Part shown: piece by piece, positions 8,076-17,024 of the stretch
How the letters are laid out: each line of letters begins with the position of its first letter
Numbering within the stretch: the stretch's first letter is position 1
Assembly: GCA_946480085.1 (NCBI GenBank)
Contig: CAMLHZ010000016.1
Location: 1-63,274, forward strand
Origin: an uncultured Flavobacteriales bacterium
Lineage (GTDB): Bacteria; Bacteroidota; Bacteroidia; Flavobacteriales; Crocinitomicaceae
Length of the DNA: 63,274 nucleotides
Direction: 5' to 3'
Program-made: the position numbers and the translations under genes
Notes under the pieces: generated by a model
Databases searched by the model: none
The model's input: only the letters and a program-made list of their open reading frames with translations
Told to the model about the DNA's origin: nothing

Positions 8076-9764
8076 ATGAGAAAATTAAGTTTATGGTCAT
8101 TATTGCTTGTTGCCGCATTAACCGTAATTGTTCGTCTGTGTTATTTTGAGAACAATTCAAAAAATGGTAACAACGCCACAACTTATGATGCGCTAGGTTA
8201 TTACATGTATACACCAGCTATTCTCATTCATAAAGATGTAAAGCAGTATAGTTGGTTTCCGAAAATTGACTCTACGTACCATGTTTCCGGAGGATTATTT
8301 TACCAGGTAACTCCTGCCAAAAATGGAAATTTTGCGGGTAAATATTTTGGAGGTGTTTCCATCATGCAGCTTCCGTTCTTTACAATCGGACATCTGATCG
8401 CAAAAACTACGGACGCTCCGGAAGATGGGTTTTCATGGCCCTATCAATATTCAATTATTTGGGGAGCAATTTTCTGGTATCTGCTTGGTTTATTCGTCCT
8501 CAGAAAAGTGCTGATTCGGTATTACTCTGAAACTGTAACAGCTCTTACTTTAATCGGAATTGGGTTTGCTTCTAATGTCATTCAATATGCAGGAATCGAC
8601 GGAGCGCAAAGTCACATTCACATTTTTCCATTGTATTGTCTCGTACTCTGGTGGACCATTCGCTGGCATGAAAATCCGAAGCTGAAGTTTGCCTTTTTCA
8701 TAGGATTTACAATCGGTTTGGCAACTATTTGTCGACCTACAGAATTGATCATGTTTTTCATTCCGCTGCTTTGGGGATTAGATGGTTCAGAGAATCTGAA
8801 ATCTAAATGGGCGTTGGTTAAAGTAAATATGAAAAGTGTTTACATTGCTGTGCTTGGAGCCTTTATCGGAATTCTTCCACAACTGATTTATTGGAAATAC
8901 GTGACGGGTTCCTGGGTTTTTGATGTTGGAAGTAAATGGACTTTCCTCAATCCCTGGTGGCGTGTTTTGATTGGTTTCGAAAAAGGTTGGTTTATTTATA
9001 CTCCAATCACGATTTTGTTTGTCATTGGATTGTTTTTGATGAAAGGTAAACCATTCAGAAAAGCAGTTCTCACTTTTGGACTACTGAATATCTGGATAGT
9101 AATTTCCTGGTTCGATTGGCGTTATGGTGGAACTTATTCAACTCGTGCGTTGGTTCAGGGAACTCCCGTTTTGGCTTTAGCTTTTGCTGCTTTTATTGAA
9201 CGCATTTATGTTGGCTGGCGTCGTTATTTGTTCCTTTCAGTTCTTGGTTTTCTGAGCTTCGTAAACCTCTTTCAGATCTGGCAGTACAACGAAACTATTC
9301 TGCATTATGATCACATGAATGCGAAGTATTACAATGCCATTTATCTTGATGCGAATCCATCTCCTTTAGACTACAGTTTGTTAGATACGGAAGAACAACT
9401 CGAAGCTGGAATTCCCTTGTTGAAACAAATTGTTCTGCCCGAAATGGATACTATTCTTTCTCCCGGAACGTATCCGATTTATCAGACCAACACAATTCCT
9501 GCTAATTGGTTATCTACAGAATTAAGCTTTGTTGCTGATTATGGGGTGAAGCAGGGAACTATTCATGTGGCTTGTTATAAGGAAGGGAAAGTACAAAAGG
9601 AACGGTTTTTCAGACTTGCTGTTCCACAAGCAAAAAACAAAGTGAAAATGACATATCAAAATCAATTTCGATTGAATGATGATTGCGATTCGTGTGCAAT
9701 ATCTTTGGATGTTTGGAAACCAATGAAACTGTCTAAACTGAAAACCAGAATTTCCTGTTATTGA
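8076..9764 (+). CDS. GT-C-like polytopic membrane protein (copy 1)
   Basis: 562-residue membrane protein with about ten hydrophobic helices, an N-terminal anchor, then a periplasm-facing loop bearing YDALGYYMYTP, and a C-terminal soluble beta-rich part (from about residue 440). The D-x-x-G-Y-Y-x-Y-x-P loop and the later CRPTELIMF helix start are shared with the gene at 59821-61584, so the two are paralogues. The topology resembles GT-C glycosyltransferases (ArnT/PMT-like), which use polyprenyl-linked sugars; transferase activity is inferred, not shown. The ATG at 8076 is chosen because the upstream extension overlaps pruA and its terminator. Its likely -7 box TATTTTTA (8064-8071) sits four bases before the ATG. 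Confidence 0.7.
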   Translation: MRKLSLWSLLLVAALTVIVRLCYFENNSKNGNNATTYDALGYYMYTPAILIHKDVKQYSWFPKIDSTYHVSGGLFYQVTPAKNGNFAGKYFGGVSIMQLPFFTIGHLIAKTTDAPEDGFSWPYQYSIIWGAIFWYLLGLFVLRKVLIRYYSETVTALTLIGIGFASNVIQYAGIDGAQSHIHIFPLYCLVLWWTIRWHENPKLKFAFFIGFTIGLATICRPTELIMFFIPLLWGLDGSENLKSKWALVKVNMKSVYIAVLGAFIGILPQLIYWKYVTGSWVFDVGSKWTFLNPWWRVLIGFEKGWFIYTPITILFVIGLFLMKGKPFRKAVLTFGLLNIWIVISWFDWRYGGTYSTRALVQGTPVLALAFAAFIERIYVGWRRYLFLSVLGFLSFVNLFQIWQYNETILHYDHMNAKYYNAIYLDANPSPLDYSLLDTEEQLEAGIPLLKQIVLPEMDTILSPGTYPIYQTNTIPANWLSTELSFVADYGVKQGTIHVACYKEGKVQKERFFRLAVPQAKNKVKMTYQNQFRLNDDCDSCAISLDVWKPMKLSKLKTRISCY

Positions 9765-9788
9765 TATTCTGGGAACTTTGTAATTTTG
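9761..9788 (+). promoter_or_regulatory. Promoter of the 9793 gene
   Basis: TTG (9761-9763), a 17-base spacer, and TAATTTTG (9781-9788): a full match to the Bacteroidota consensus. The ATG is four bases past the box. The TTG overlaps the stop codon region of the preceding gene. Confidence 0.65.
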
Positions 9789-9792
9789 TTGA

Positions 9793-10464
9793 ATGGATTT
9801 TGAAAAGAAGTATCCCCTAAGTCAGCTCAAAGGCGAATTTGTGCGTGTACAGTGGACACGAGGATACAAACAAGTTGAAGTTTACTATAAAGATTCTCTG
9901 ATCGCACAAGTTTCCGGAGCTGGAGAACTAATGAGAGGAGTAACCATTCTTACCGAACAGCTTGGCGAGCTAAAGTTGAAGCTATCTCAGAGTCCGGTAA
10001 TGTTGGATGTGATAGTTGACGGTTTACATAGTCCGGTAAATGTTTCTCATCCGGTTAAAGAACTGAAAAAAACAGCAACTTATTTTTGGATTATTACCGC
10101 TTTCGCATTCATAGTTGGAGCCTACGAAATTGCTCTTGTTCGTGACGAACTGACCTTGTTGCCAATCGTTTTAACGATTAATTTCGTGGTTTTTATTACC
10201 TATGTAGCAAGTGGAATTCTGGTAGGGAAAGGAATACCATTTGGCTTTTATTTAGGTTTTGGAATGTTCAGTTTCGTTACCCTTCTTTTCCTTCTTCTAT
10301 TGATTGATGGTTTTATTTGGGGATTATTCTTTTATATATTCCAGGCCATTCGTATTGGCGGTTTGATTGCTTTGGCTACGAATATGAAAACGGCTATTCA
10401 GGCTTCTAAACATAGAAGGTATAAAGAAGCAACTTCAGACAGTCTTTTAGATTCGAATTTCTGA
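9793..10464 (+). CDS. Hypothetical four-helix membrane protein
   Basis: 223 residues. The first 90 form a soluble domain rich in strands (VRVQWTRGYKQVEVYYKD), followed by about four transmembrane helices between residues 93 and 195 and a short basic, Ser-rich tail. I do not recognise a family. It has its own well-formed promoter just upstream, so it is likely transcribed independently of the GT-C gene 28 bases before it. Its location next to envelope-glycan genes is the only functional hint. Confidence 0.6.
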   Translation: MDFEKKYPLSQLKGEFVRVQWTRGYKQVEVYYKDSLIAQVSGAGELMRGVTILTEQLGELKLKLSQSPVMLDVIVDGLHSPVNVSHPVKELKKTATYFWIITAFAFIVGAYEIALVRDELTLLPIVLTINFVVFITYVASGILVGKGIPFGFYLGFGMFSFVTLLFLLLLIDGFIWGLFFYIFQAIRIGGLIALATNMKTAIQASKHRRYKEATSDSLLDSNF

Positions 10465-10611
10465 TTTTTAGTATTCGGAAAATGAAGTTTTATAAATTTT
10501 CCCTTCTGAAACGCAGGTTTTTACTGAGTTCTTCGATAATTGTCGAATTTGCGAATTTCGAACTTCGAGAATTGTCTATTTCTCTAATTTTGAAATTCTA
10601 GAATTAGAGAT

Positions 10612-11097
10612 TTATTTCAAACACTTGAAATAATCGAAAGGCTCTAAACAGGTATTGCACTGATAATGTGCCTTACAAGAGGTGCTCCCAAATTGCGAAA
10701 TCATTCGTGTATCGGAAGAATTGCAATGCGGACAAGGAACAACTGGAGCTTCACCGAATAATACGCTTTTGTCCACCTCGTTTTCAGGGGGAGCAATTCC
10801 ATACATTTTCAGCTTCCGTCTTCCATTTTCTGAAAGCCAATCTGTTGTCCACGCCGGATGTAAAACGGTTTCAATCTGAACCTCAAGTCCGTCAAATTGC
10901 TGCAATTGAATACGGATATCTTCTTCAATTGTTTTCATTGCCGGGCAACCTGAATACGTTGGAGTAATTTTGATAAGAACTTTAGGGAAATTCAATTCAA
11001 CAGAACGAATGACTCCTAAATCCAATACGGAGAGAACCGGAACTTCCGGATCCATTACGGTTTCCAGCTCTTTCCAGATTTCTTCTGAAGTTACCAT
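10612..11097 (-). CDS. paaD: Phenylacetyl-CoA epoxidase assembly subunit PaaD
   Basis: 161 residues with the MIP18/DUF59 fold: DPE at 16-18, LDLGVIRSVE, and conserved Cys51 in YSGCPAM; then a C-terminal zinc-ribbon-like region with CPHC (122-125), Cys141, CNTC (147-150) and Cys159. PaaD is thought to help mature the iron centres of the PaaABCE monooxygenase. Last gene of paaABCD; its ATG overlaps the paaC stop (ATGGTAA, 7 bases). An AT-rich inverted repeat (arms CTCTAATT 10582-10589 and AATTAGAG 10602-10609) sits just beyond the stop. Confidence 0.93.
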   Translation of the reverse strand: MVTSEEIWKELETVMDPEVPVLSVLDLGVIRSVELNFPKVLIKITPTYSGCPAMKTIEEDIRIQLQQFDGLEVQIETVLHPAWTTDWLSENGRRKLKMYGIAPPENEVDKSVLFGEAPVVPCPHCNSSDTRMISQFGSTSCKAHYQCNTCLEPFDYFKCLK

Positions 11098-11861
11098 TTC
11101 ATTCCCGGGTATGCGCGCTGCATGTATTGCATTTCTGCAAGTAAAAATCCTAAATGTTCTGTGTGCATTCCGTTTCTTCCTTTGAAATGAACCGCTTTTG
11201 GCTCAGGAACTGTAAGAGTTGCTTCCGCAAAAACGGTTTGAATTCTATTCATCCATGCATCTTTCAATGAATTCAAATCAACGGCAATTCCTTCAGCGAT
11301 CAAAGCTGAATCAACTTCGTCCATAAAGAACAACTCATCTGTATATTTCCAAAGAGCAGTAATTGCTTTATTGATGCGCATGTTTGATTCTTCAGTTCCA
11401 TCACCCATTCGAATAACCCACTCAGCGCTATGCTTGTAATGATATTTGGTTTCTTTCAACGATTTTTCAGCAATAGCAGCTAATTGTTCGTCTTTTGAAT
11501 GTTTCAATGCTTCAAAAAATTCAACTCTGAATGCGTCAAAGAAGAAACTTCTGGCAATCGTTTGAGCAAAATCACCATTGGGTTGCTCTAACAAAAGCAG
11601 GTTCACATATTGTCGGTCGAAACGTAAAAATGCCAGGTCATCAGCACTTTCTAATTTTGGCAGAAGTTCTGGATCTGTTTTTAAAGTTGCAGCATGTTCA
11701 AACAAAGAAGTTGCCTGACCAATTAGATCAAGTGCAATATTTGTAATTGCAATATCTTCTTCTAAAATGGGGCCATGACCGCAAATTTCAGATAAGCGTT
11801 GACCCAAGATCAAGCTGTCATCAGCAATTCTAAGCGTATATGTAAAGATGTTGTTTTTCAT
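11091..11861 (-). CDS. paaC: Phenylacetyl-CoA epoxidase structural subunit PaaC
   Basis: 256-residue ferritin-like helical protein matching PaaC, the structural partner of the PaaA catalytic subunit in the 1,2-phenylacetyl-CoA epoxidase. Recognisable stretches are LRIADDSLILGQRLSEICGHGP near the N-terminus, LEQPNGDFAQTIARSFFFD, and the C-terminal GRNGMHTEHLGFLLAEMQYMQRAYPG. It overlaps paaD by 7 bases and follows paaB by 38 bases. Confidence 0.95.
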   Translation of the reverse strand: MKNNIFTYTLRIADDSLILGQRLSEICGHGPILEEDIAITNIALDLIGQATSLFEHAATLKTDPELLPKLESADDLAFLRFDRQYVNLLLLEQPNGDFAQTIARSFFFDAFRVEFFEALKHSKDEQLAAIAEKSLKETKYHYKHSAEWVIRMGDGTEESNMRINKAITALWKYTDELFFMDEVDSALIAEGIAVDLNSLKDAWMNRIQTVFAEATLTVPEPKAVHFKGRNGMHTEHLGFLLAEMQYMQRAYPGMKW

Positions 11862-11899
11862 TTTTTAAAGTCTTCTGTCTCCAGTCTTTTAGTCCGTTT

Positions 11900-12187
11900 T
11901 TACATATGTGAAATTCCGTCCGGAACGTCGTAAAACGTTGGGTGACGATAAACTTTGCTTTGAGCTGGTTCAAAAAGTGAATCAGAATCTGCAGGATCAG
12001 ATGCGAATACGTTCGCTGACTCAATAACCCAAATAGAAACACCTTCAGTTCTGCGCGTGTAAACATCACGAGCATTGTCAACAGCCATTTGTGCATCTGC
12101 TGCACGTAAACTTCCAACGTGTTTGTGACTTAAACCTTGTTTACTTCTGATAAATACCTCCCAAAGAGGCCAATTTGATGATGACAT
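11900..12187 (-). CDS. paaB: Phenylacetyl-CoA epoxidase subunit PaaB
   Basis: 95 residues, normal length for PaaB: WPLWEVFIRSKQGLSHKHVGSL at the start, then DAQMAVDNARDVYTRR and EGVSIWVIES. PaaB is an essential small subunit linking the PaaAC heterodimers. It starts 2 bases after the paaA stop, so it is tightly coupled in the operon. A competing frame at 11830-12117 is a shadow. Confidence 0.95.
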   Translation of the reverse strand: MSSSNWPLWEVFIRSKQGLSHKHVGSLRAADAQMAVDNARDVYTRRTEGVSIWVIESANVFASDPADSDSLFEPAQSKVYRHPTFYDVPDGISHM

Positions 12188-12189
12188 AT

Positions 12190-13146
12190 TTATGATGCTT
12201 TTTTAGCTAATCGTTCTTTCATTTTTTCTGCGTGAGCTACAGCTGCTTCGCGCACCCACATTCCATTTTCTTTCGCTTCACGACGAGCGGCAACACGCTC
12301 CTCGTTACAAGGTCCATTTCCTTTTACCACCTCCCAGAATTCATTCCAGTCAATTGGTCCAGATTCGTAATGTCCGGTCTCTTCGTTGAATTTTAGATCT
12401 TTATCCGGAATAGTCAAACCAATCATTTCTGCCTGAGGAACGGTTACATCCACAAACATCTGACGCAATTCATCGTTTGTGTGACGTTTGATTCTCCAAT
12501 CCATACTTTGTTTTGTATGCTTCGATTCTGCGTCGTTCGGACCAAACATCATCTGTGCCGGCCACCAAAAACGGTTCAATGCATCTTGTGCCATCGCTTT
12601 TTGTTCAGGAGTTCCTGCAGCAAGCGTCATCATGATCTCAAAACCCTGACGCTGGTGGAACGATTCTTCCTTACAAACACGAACCATCGCCCGAGCATAA
12701 GGTCCGTAAGAACATCTGCAAAGTGGCACCTGATTCATAATTGCAGCACCATCAACCAACCAACCAATTGCACCCATATCGGCCCATGAAAGTGTTGGGT
12801 AGTTAAAGATTGAAGAATATTTAGCTTTTCCGGAATGCAAATCGTCAATAGATGCTTCGCGGTCAGCGCCCAAAGTTTCCATTGCGCTGTATAAATACAA
12901 GCCGTGACCAGCTTCATCCTGAACTTTCGCCAGTAAAACTGCTTTACGACGTAAGTTTGGAGCTCTGGTAATCCAGTTTCCTTCAGGTAACATTCCTACA
13001 ATCTCACTGTGAGCGTGTTGTGAAATCTGACGAATCAGGGTTTTTCTATACTCTTCTGGCATCCAATCCTTCGGTTCAATACGAATTTCGTTATCGATTT
13101 TAGCTTGAAAAGCTGCCTGTAATTCCGCAAAGTCTTTTGTCTCCAT
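12190..13146 (-). CDS. paaA: Phenylacetyl-CoA epoxidase catalytic subunit PaaA
   Basis: 318 residues from the ATG at 13146. PaaA carries the di-iron site that epoxidises the aromatic ring of phenylacetyl-CoA. Iron-binding residues are visible: Glu48 in [10 protein letters not shown]78-x-x-H81 in QDEAGHGL, and E161-x-x-H164 in KEESFHQRQ. The longer reading to 13188 adds [14 protein letters not shown], unlike other PaaA proteins, and I reject it. First gene of paaABCD; the promoter region holds a TATCTTTG box and an inverted repeat. Confidence 0.96.
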   Translation of the reverse strand: METKDFAELQAAFQAKIDNEIRIEPKDWMPEEYRKTLIRQISQHAHSEIVGMLPEGNWITRAPNLRRKAVLLAKVQDEAGHGLYLYSAMETLGADREASIDDLHSGKAKYSSIFNYPTLSWADMGAIGWLVDGAAIMNQVPLCRCSYGPYARAMVRVCKEESFHQRQGFEIMMTLAAGTPEQKAMAQDALNRFWWPAQMMFGPNDAESKHTKQSMDWRIKRHTNDELRQMFVDVTVPQAEMIGLTIPDKDLKFNEETGHYESGPIDWNEFWEVVKGNGPCNEERVAARREAKENGMWVREAAVAHAEKMKERLAKKAS

Positions 13147-13193
13147 CAATGCTGATTTTATGTGTTGCCGCCATTTGTTTCGACACAACTTAA

Positions 13194-13223
13194 CAAAGAT
13201 ACGATTTTCCTAAAATCTAGGAA
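13194..13223 (-). promoter_or_regulatory. paa operon promoter with candidate operator
   Basis: On the minus strand TATCTTTG (13194-13201) is an exact -7 box. Between it and the -33 position lies the perfect inverted repeat TTCCTA-N5-TAGGAA (13207-13223). Its position would let a bound repressor block RNA polymerase. PaaR/PaaX-type control of paa genes is known in other bacteria; binding here is inferred. Confidence 0.5.
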
Positions 13224-13255
13224 CTACATGATGTTGATGTAATTTTAAACATAAA

Positions 13256-13283
13256 AAAAGGACTCGCGGCAGCGAATCCTTTT
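13256..13283 (-). terminator. Terminator of the DUF4476 gene
   Basis: Read on the minus strand: arms AAAAGGATTCGC and GCGAGTCCTTTT around loop TGCC, followed by a run of T. It lies about 70 bases after the DUF4476 stop and before the paa promoter. Confidence 0.75.
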
Positions 13284-13334
13284 CTCATTGGTTGGGGCAA
13301 ACAAGTTTGCCAGGGTATTGGAAGGAAAGTTTTG

Positions 13335-13349
13335 TCCGCCTAGGGCGGA
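13335..13349. repeat. GC-rich palindrome
   Basis: TCCGCC-TAG-GGCGGA, a perfect 6-bp-arm inverted repeat in AT-rich DNA immediately beyond the stop codon of the DUF4476 gene. Probably a REP-like element; no T-tract follows. Confidence 0.5.
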
Positions 13350-14051
13350 TTAATGTGTCTTTATATATTCTTCTAAATCTGTGTAACTCGAGCTGTATGT
13401 GAACGTGCTTTTCAGAAGAAAATAGTTTGCCTTATCCCTACATGTTGAATATGCTGCTTTAGCAAATTCAAGTCTACTAGAATCATATGTGAATTTCTTT
13501 GCGATCTGACTTATTTGTTGCGCAGATAAATTACTCAACCCACAGTACTTCTTTGCTTCTTCCAATTTTCCGCTGTCAAATGTCTGAGAGTCAAGGAAGG
13601 TCAAAAACTGTTGGAATCCAGCCTCTGCTTGTGGATCATTAACATTAATTATTCCACCGCCATGAGTTGGGTTTCCATAACCACCACCTGTATTGTTTAC
13701 AACAGTTCCTACAATTTGGGTGTTATACCAGTTGCTTACATTGATCGGTAGATTTTGAATGATTGACATTGTTCCGTACATATCCAATTCAGCAACTGTT
13801 CTCATGTTATTTGTGAGCTGAACATAATTGTTGAATACAATAGAACCTGTATTAAGATCTGTAACTGACACTTGAGTTGAACCAGAATTCAAATCGAAAA
13901 AGCGATAAGTAAGTGTTGAGCTCGATTGTGTTTGACCGCTAACACTAACTTGAAAATTACCTGAGCGATTAATTTTCAAGAACAATTCTGATGCGAAAAA
14001 TTGAAAATAAACTCCTAAAAAGGCAATTAATAAGGTGTAACGTGTTTTCAT
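13350..14051 (-). CDS. Secreted DUF4476 protein
   Basis: 233 residues from the ATG at 14051: signal peptide (TRYTLLIAFLGVYFQFFAS), a beta-rich region (about 25-110), a Gly/Asn linker (NNTGGGYGNPTHGGG) and a C-terminal DUF4476 domain, recognisable by FDSGKLEEAKKYCGLSNLS, QQISQIAKKFTYDSSRLEFA and the end SSSYTDLEEYI. DUF4476 is a helical repeat-like domain common in Bacteroidota with no known activity. Single gene with its own terminator. Confidence 0.8.
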   Translation of the reverse strand: MKTRYTLLIAFLGVYFQFFASELFLKINRSGNFQVSVSGQTQSSSTLTYRFFDLNSGSTQVSVTDLNTGSIVFNNYVQLTNNMRTVAELDMYGTMSIIQNLPINVSNWYNTQIVGTVVNNTGGGYGNPTHGGGIINVNDPQAEAGFQQFLTFLDSQTFDSGKLEEAKKYCGLSNLSAQQISQIAKKFTYDSSRLEFAKAAYSTCRDKANYFLLKSTFTYSSSYTDLEEYIKTH

Positions 14052-14229
14052 GACTGCTAATTTTCCAACAGTCAATACAAAAGCGTGCCATAAATATTTC
14101 AGTAATCGATTTTCACAATTCGTTAACAGCTTGAGTTTTTATTAGCAGCTCTTTTTCAGTGGAATATGAGATTTCAACGACTCAAGATGAAAATCATTTA
14201 CTTAACTTCGTCATGACAAAATATTCCTG

Positions 14230-16191
14230 ATGCGCACTACAACTGTTTTTTTATACGTTTTCGCTTTTATTTCATCAACATTCTCTTTTGGACAAACCCA
14301 GGCACAACTGGATTCTATGGAACGATTGATCCCGAAGAAGACAGGAAAGGATAAAGTGCTTTTGTTGAATGATTTGACATTCTATTATTTTCAAACAGAT
14401 ACGGATAAAGCCATCAAATTTGGTGAACAATCATTGGCTATGGTGAAAGCCATGGGAGATAAGCAGTTGTTGGCGAATACGTGTAATGATCTGTCGATGC
14501 CCTATATGACGAAGGGGAATTATAAGAAAGCAATTGAATTGAACTTGATGTCGCTGACCATAAGAAAGTCGATCAACGATTCGGTAGGCATCATGTCTTC
14601 TTATGGGAAATTGGGAACATGTTATTTTGAACTTACGAATTATACCAAGGCGCAACATTATAATAATCTCGCAATCAAATATGCCAAAGCTCTGAAGGAT
14701 GAGTTAATGTTGTTGAAAGTCTATCAAAACAGTGCAAACGTATTGGAGTTTAGCGGTTCAATAGAACAGGCCTTGACCATTCATCGCGACATCCAGAAAC
14801 TAGCAAGGAAATTGGGGGCGAATGATGTCGTCTTCGTGAGCTTAGGAAATATGGGTTCATGTTATCGAAAATTAAAACGTTACGATGAATCAAGAAAGGC
14901 TTATTTCGAAGCTAAAAAACTCATTGATAAATCGGGTGATCATGAAAAATTGGCACTTGTGTATCAAGGATTGGGTGTTGTAGAAAGGGAAGTAGGAAAT
15001 AATGAGAAAGGATTGAAGTATTATCTCAAGGCCTACGATATTTATGAGAAGATAGGTTCAAAATTCAGTACAGCGATCTTAACGGGTAATATTGGAAATG
15101 TTTACTGCGTGCTAGGAAAATACGACAGTGCCTCGGTTTATCTGCATAAAAGTTTGGATCAGTTGATCCATTCACATTCATATCGACAAATTTCGAATGC
15201 TTATGGTAATTTGGCAGCAAATGAGAAGAGGCGGGGTGATTATAAGCAATCCGTAAAATATTTTGAATTACAGAACAAGTACAAGGACAGTGTAGTTCTT
15301 TTTCAGGGAAGTAAGAATCAGGCTGAAATGTTCGCGAAGTATCAGTTGGAGAAGAAGGAACGTGAAATTGCTGAGAATAAGGTGGAGCTTGCAGAAAATA
15401 AGGCTAAAATTGCCGAAGCCAGTTTTGAATCCTTAATGTTGACATCGGTTTCTGTAACATTGATATTGCTTTTCATTGTTGTATTCCTTTATTTCAGAAG
15501 TAAAAGAAAACAGGCAAGAGCCGAGTTAGTTCAAACCAGGAAAGAGGAAAAGTTATTGCGTGAACAACAATTGAATGAACAGAAATTGGAGATTTCTAGG
15601 GAATTACATGACAATATCGGTTCACAGATCACTTACATGATCAGTTCAATGGATAATTTGGCATATGTTGATTCTGAAAATGAACCAATGAATAATTCAA
15701 TCAGGAATATTTCTGAATTTGGTAGAGAAACCATGCAGGATTTGAGAAGCACCATTTGGGCAATGAACGCTGAAGATGGTTCTTTGGATGCGCTTGTTCA
15801 TAAGCTGGAGGAGTTGCGTTCTAAGGTTCAACTCCCAATTGAGATTCAAAATAAAGTAGCTGGCAATCCTGAATTAAAGGCAACGGAAATGTTGAATATG
15901 TACAGAATTATTCAGGAAGCAATTCAGAATTCCTTGAAGTACGCTGAAGCTTCCGAGATTCGAATTATTATCGATCAGATACCGGAAGGCTTGAGATTCG
16001 AAATATTAGACAATGGAAAAGGTTTTGATTCGAAAACAACTTCTTATGGAAATGGAATTATGAATATGAAACATAGAAGTGGAAAAATGAATGCTGTTTT
16101 TGAAATTGTTTCTGAGCCTGGAAAGGGAACTTCTGTGATTTGTTTATTACAGTCTAAGGCAAATGTCGTATTGAATATGGGGCAGCTTTAA
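14230..16191 (+). CDS. TPR sensor histidine kinase (LytS/NarX-type)
   Basis: 653 residues: signal peptide (to FSFGQ, 22), TPR array about 40-350, coiled-coil heptads (REIAENKVELAENKAKIAE) to 395, membrane helix 401-423, a second coiled coil, then a HisKA_3-type core: phospho-acceptor His460 in SRELHDNIGSQ, N-box EAIQNSLKYAEA (563-574) and G-box LDNGKGFD (593-600). It phosphorylates the regulator encoded 30 bases downstream. The start is overlapped by the stop of a five-codon reading frame (MTKYS, 14213-14230, TGATG junction), which may be a leader or chance. Confidence 0.9.
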   Translation: MRTTTVFLYVFAFISSTFSFGQTQAQLDSMERLIPKKTGKDKVLLLNDLTFYYFQTDTDKAIKFGEQSLAMVKAMGDKQLLANTCNDLSMPYMTKGNYKKAIELNLMSLTIRKSINDSVGIMSSYGKLGTCYFELTNYTKAQHYNNLAIKYAKALKDELMLLKVYQNSANVLEFSGSIEQALTIHRDIQKLARKLGANDVVFVSLGNMGSCYRKLKRYDESRKAYFEAKKLIDKSGDHEKLALVYQGLGVVEREVGNNEKGLKYYLKAYDIYEKIGSKFSTAILTGNIGNVYCVLGKYDSASVYLHKSLDQLIHSHSYRQISNAYGNLAANEKRRGDYKQSVKYFELQNKYKDSVVLFQGSKNQAEMFAKYQLEKKEREIAENKVELAENKAKIAEASFESLMLTSVSVTLILLFIVVFLYFRSKRKQARAELVQTRKEEKLLREQQLNEQKLEISRELHDNIGSQITYMISSMDNLAYVDSENEPMNNSIRNISEFGRETMQDLRSTIWAMNAEDGSLDALVHKLEELRSKVQLPIEIQNKVAGNPELKATEMLNMYRIIQEAIQNSLKYAEASEIRIIIDQIPEGLRFEILDNGKGFDSKTTSYGNGIMNMKHRSGKMNAVFEIVSEPGKGTSVICLLQSKANVVLNMGQL

Positions 16192-16221
16192 ACGATTTTT
16201 GAGAAAAAATAAAGACATTTT

Positions 16222-16875
16222 ATGATACGCATAGCCATTGCCGAAGACAACCCATTTCTTGCAAAAAGTATTCAGGATAAAATTGCTCTTTTCAAAAATG
16301 AGTTGATCTGTAAATTTCATGCTTCAACAGGCAAGGAAATGATCGAATTTCTTGAAAAAGATTCAAATGTTGATGTGATCCTGATGGACATTCAAATGCC
16401 AATAATGGATGGAATTGAAGCCACTGAAATCATCAGTCAGCGTTTTCCGAAATGCAAAGTAATGATGTTGACGGTTTTGGATGATGACGATCATATTTTC
16501 AAAGCCATTCAAGCTGGCGCAAACGGATATCTTTTGAAAGATGAAACGCCACCAATGTTGCTGAATAGTATTATCGGATTGATGGAAGGTGGAGCTTCTA
16601 TGTCGGCGGGAATTGCGTTGAAAGCGCTGAAGTTGTTGAGAAATCCAATCAAGATAAACGAAAAAATAACCGAAGAAGAAATCAATCTTTCGTCACGTGA
16701 AATTGATGTGCTGACACATTTGAGCAAAGGTTTTGGCTACAAACAAATTGCTGAAAGTTTGTTCCTCGCACCATCCACGGTTCGTAAACACATTGAAAAT
16801 ATTTACGTCAAGCTGCAAGTGCATTCAAAAATTGAAGCCATTCAAAAAGCACAAAAGCATCGAATTATTGAATAA
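16222..16875 (+). CDS. LuxR/NarL-family response regulator
   Basis: 217 residues: receiver domain with acidic pair E8-D9, phosphorylation site Asp56 in ILMDIQMPIMDG, and Lys in YLLKDE; C-terminal helix-turn-helix of LuxR type (LSSREIDVLTHLSKGFGYKQ, then STVRKHIENIYVKL). It is the partner of the kinase just upstream (30-base gap). Target genes are not evident from the sequence. Confidence 0.93.
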   Translation: MIRIAIAEDNPFLAKSIQDKIALFKNELICKFHASTGKEMIEFLEKDSNVDVILMDIQMPIMDGIEATEIISQRFPKCKVMMLTVLDDDDHIFKAIQAGANGYLLKDETPPMLLNSIIGLMEGGASMSAGIALKALKLLRNPIKINEKITEEEINLSSREIDVLTHLSKGFGYKQIAESLFLAPSTVRKHIENIYVKLQVHSKIEAIQKAQKHRIIE

Positions 16876-16982
16876 ATAAAACTCTGTGCTCTCTTTTTCT
16901 CTGTGGTTCATATTAATGAATATAGAGAGAAAGCGTTGGTTTGGATGGTCAGAGCACGGAGGTGATTTTCATAAAATGAAAA

Positions 16983-17010
16983 AAGGCTGTTCAAAACGAG
17001 CAGCCTTCTA
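16983..17010. terminator. Bidirectional terminator
   Basis: Arms AAGGCTG (16983-16989) and CAGCCTT (17001-17007) flanked by A-rich and T-rich stretches, placed between the response regulator gene and the convergent OmpA gene, so it can serve both. Confidence 0.7.
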
Positions 17011-17024
17011 TTTTTAGGTTTGAT

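Noticed and set aside
11830..12117. 95-codon frame overlapping paaB and paaC
   Set aside because: It is a shifted frame of well-recognised paa genes.
13147..13188. Longer PaaA N-terminus
   Set aside because: The extra residues are unlike PaaA, and the start would be only 5 bases from the -7 box while the ATG at 13146 gives the normal length.
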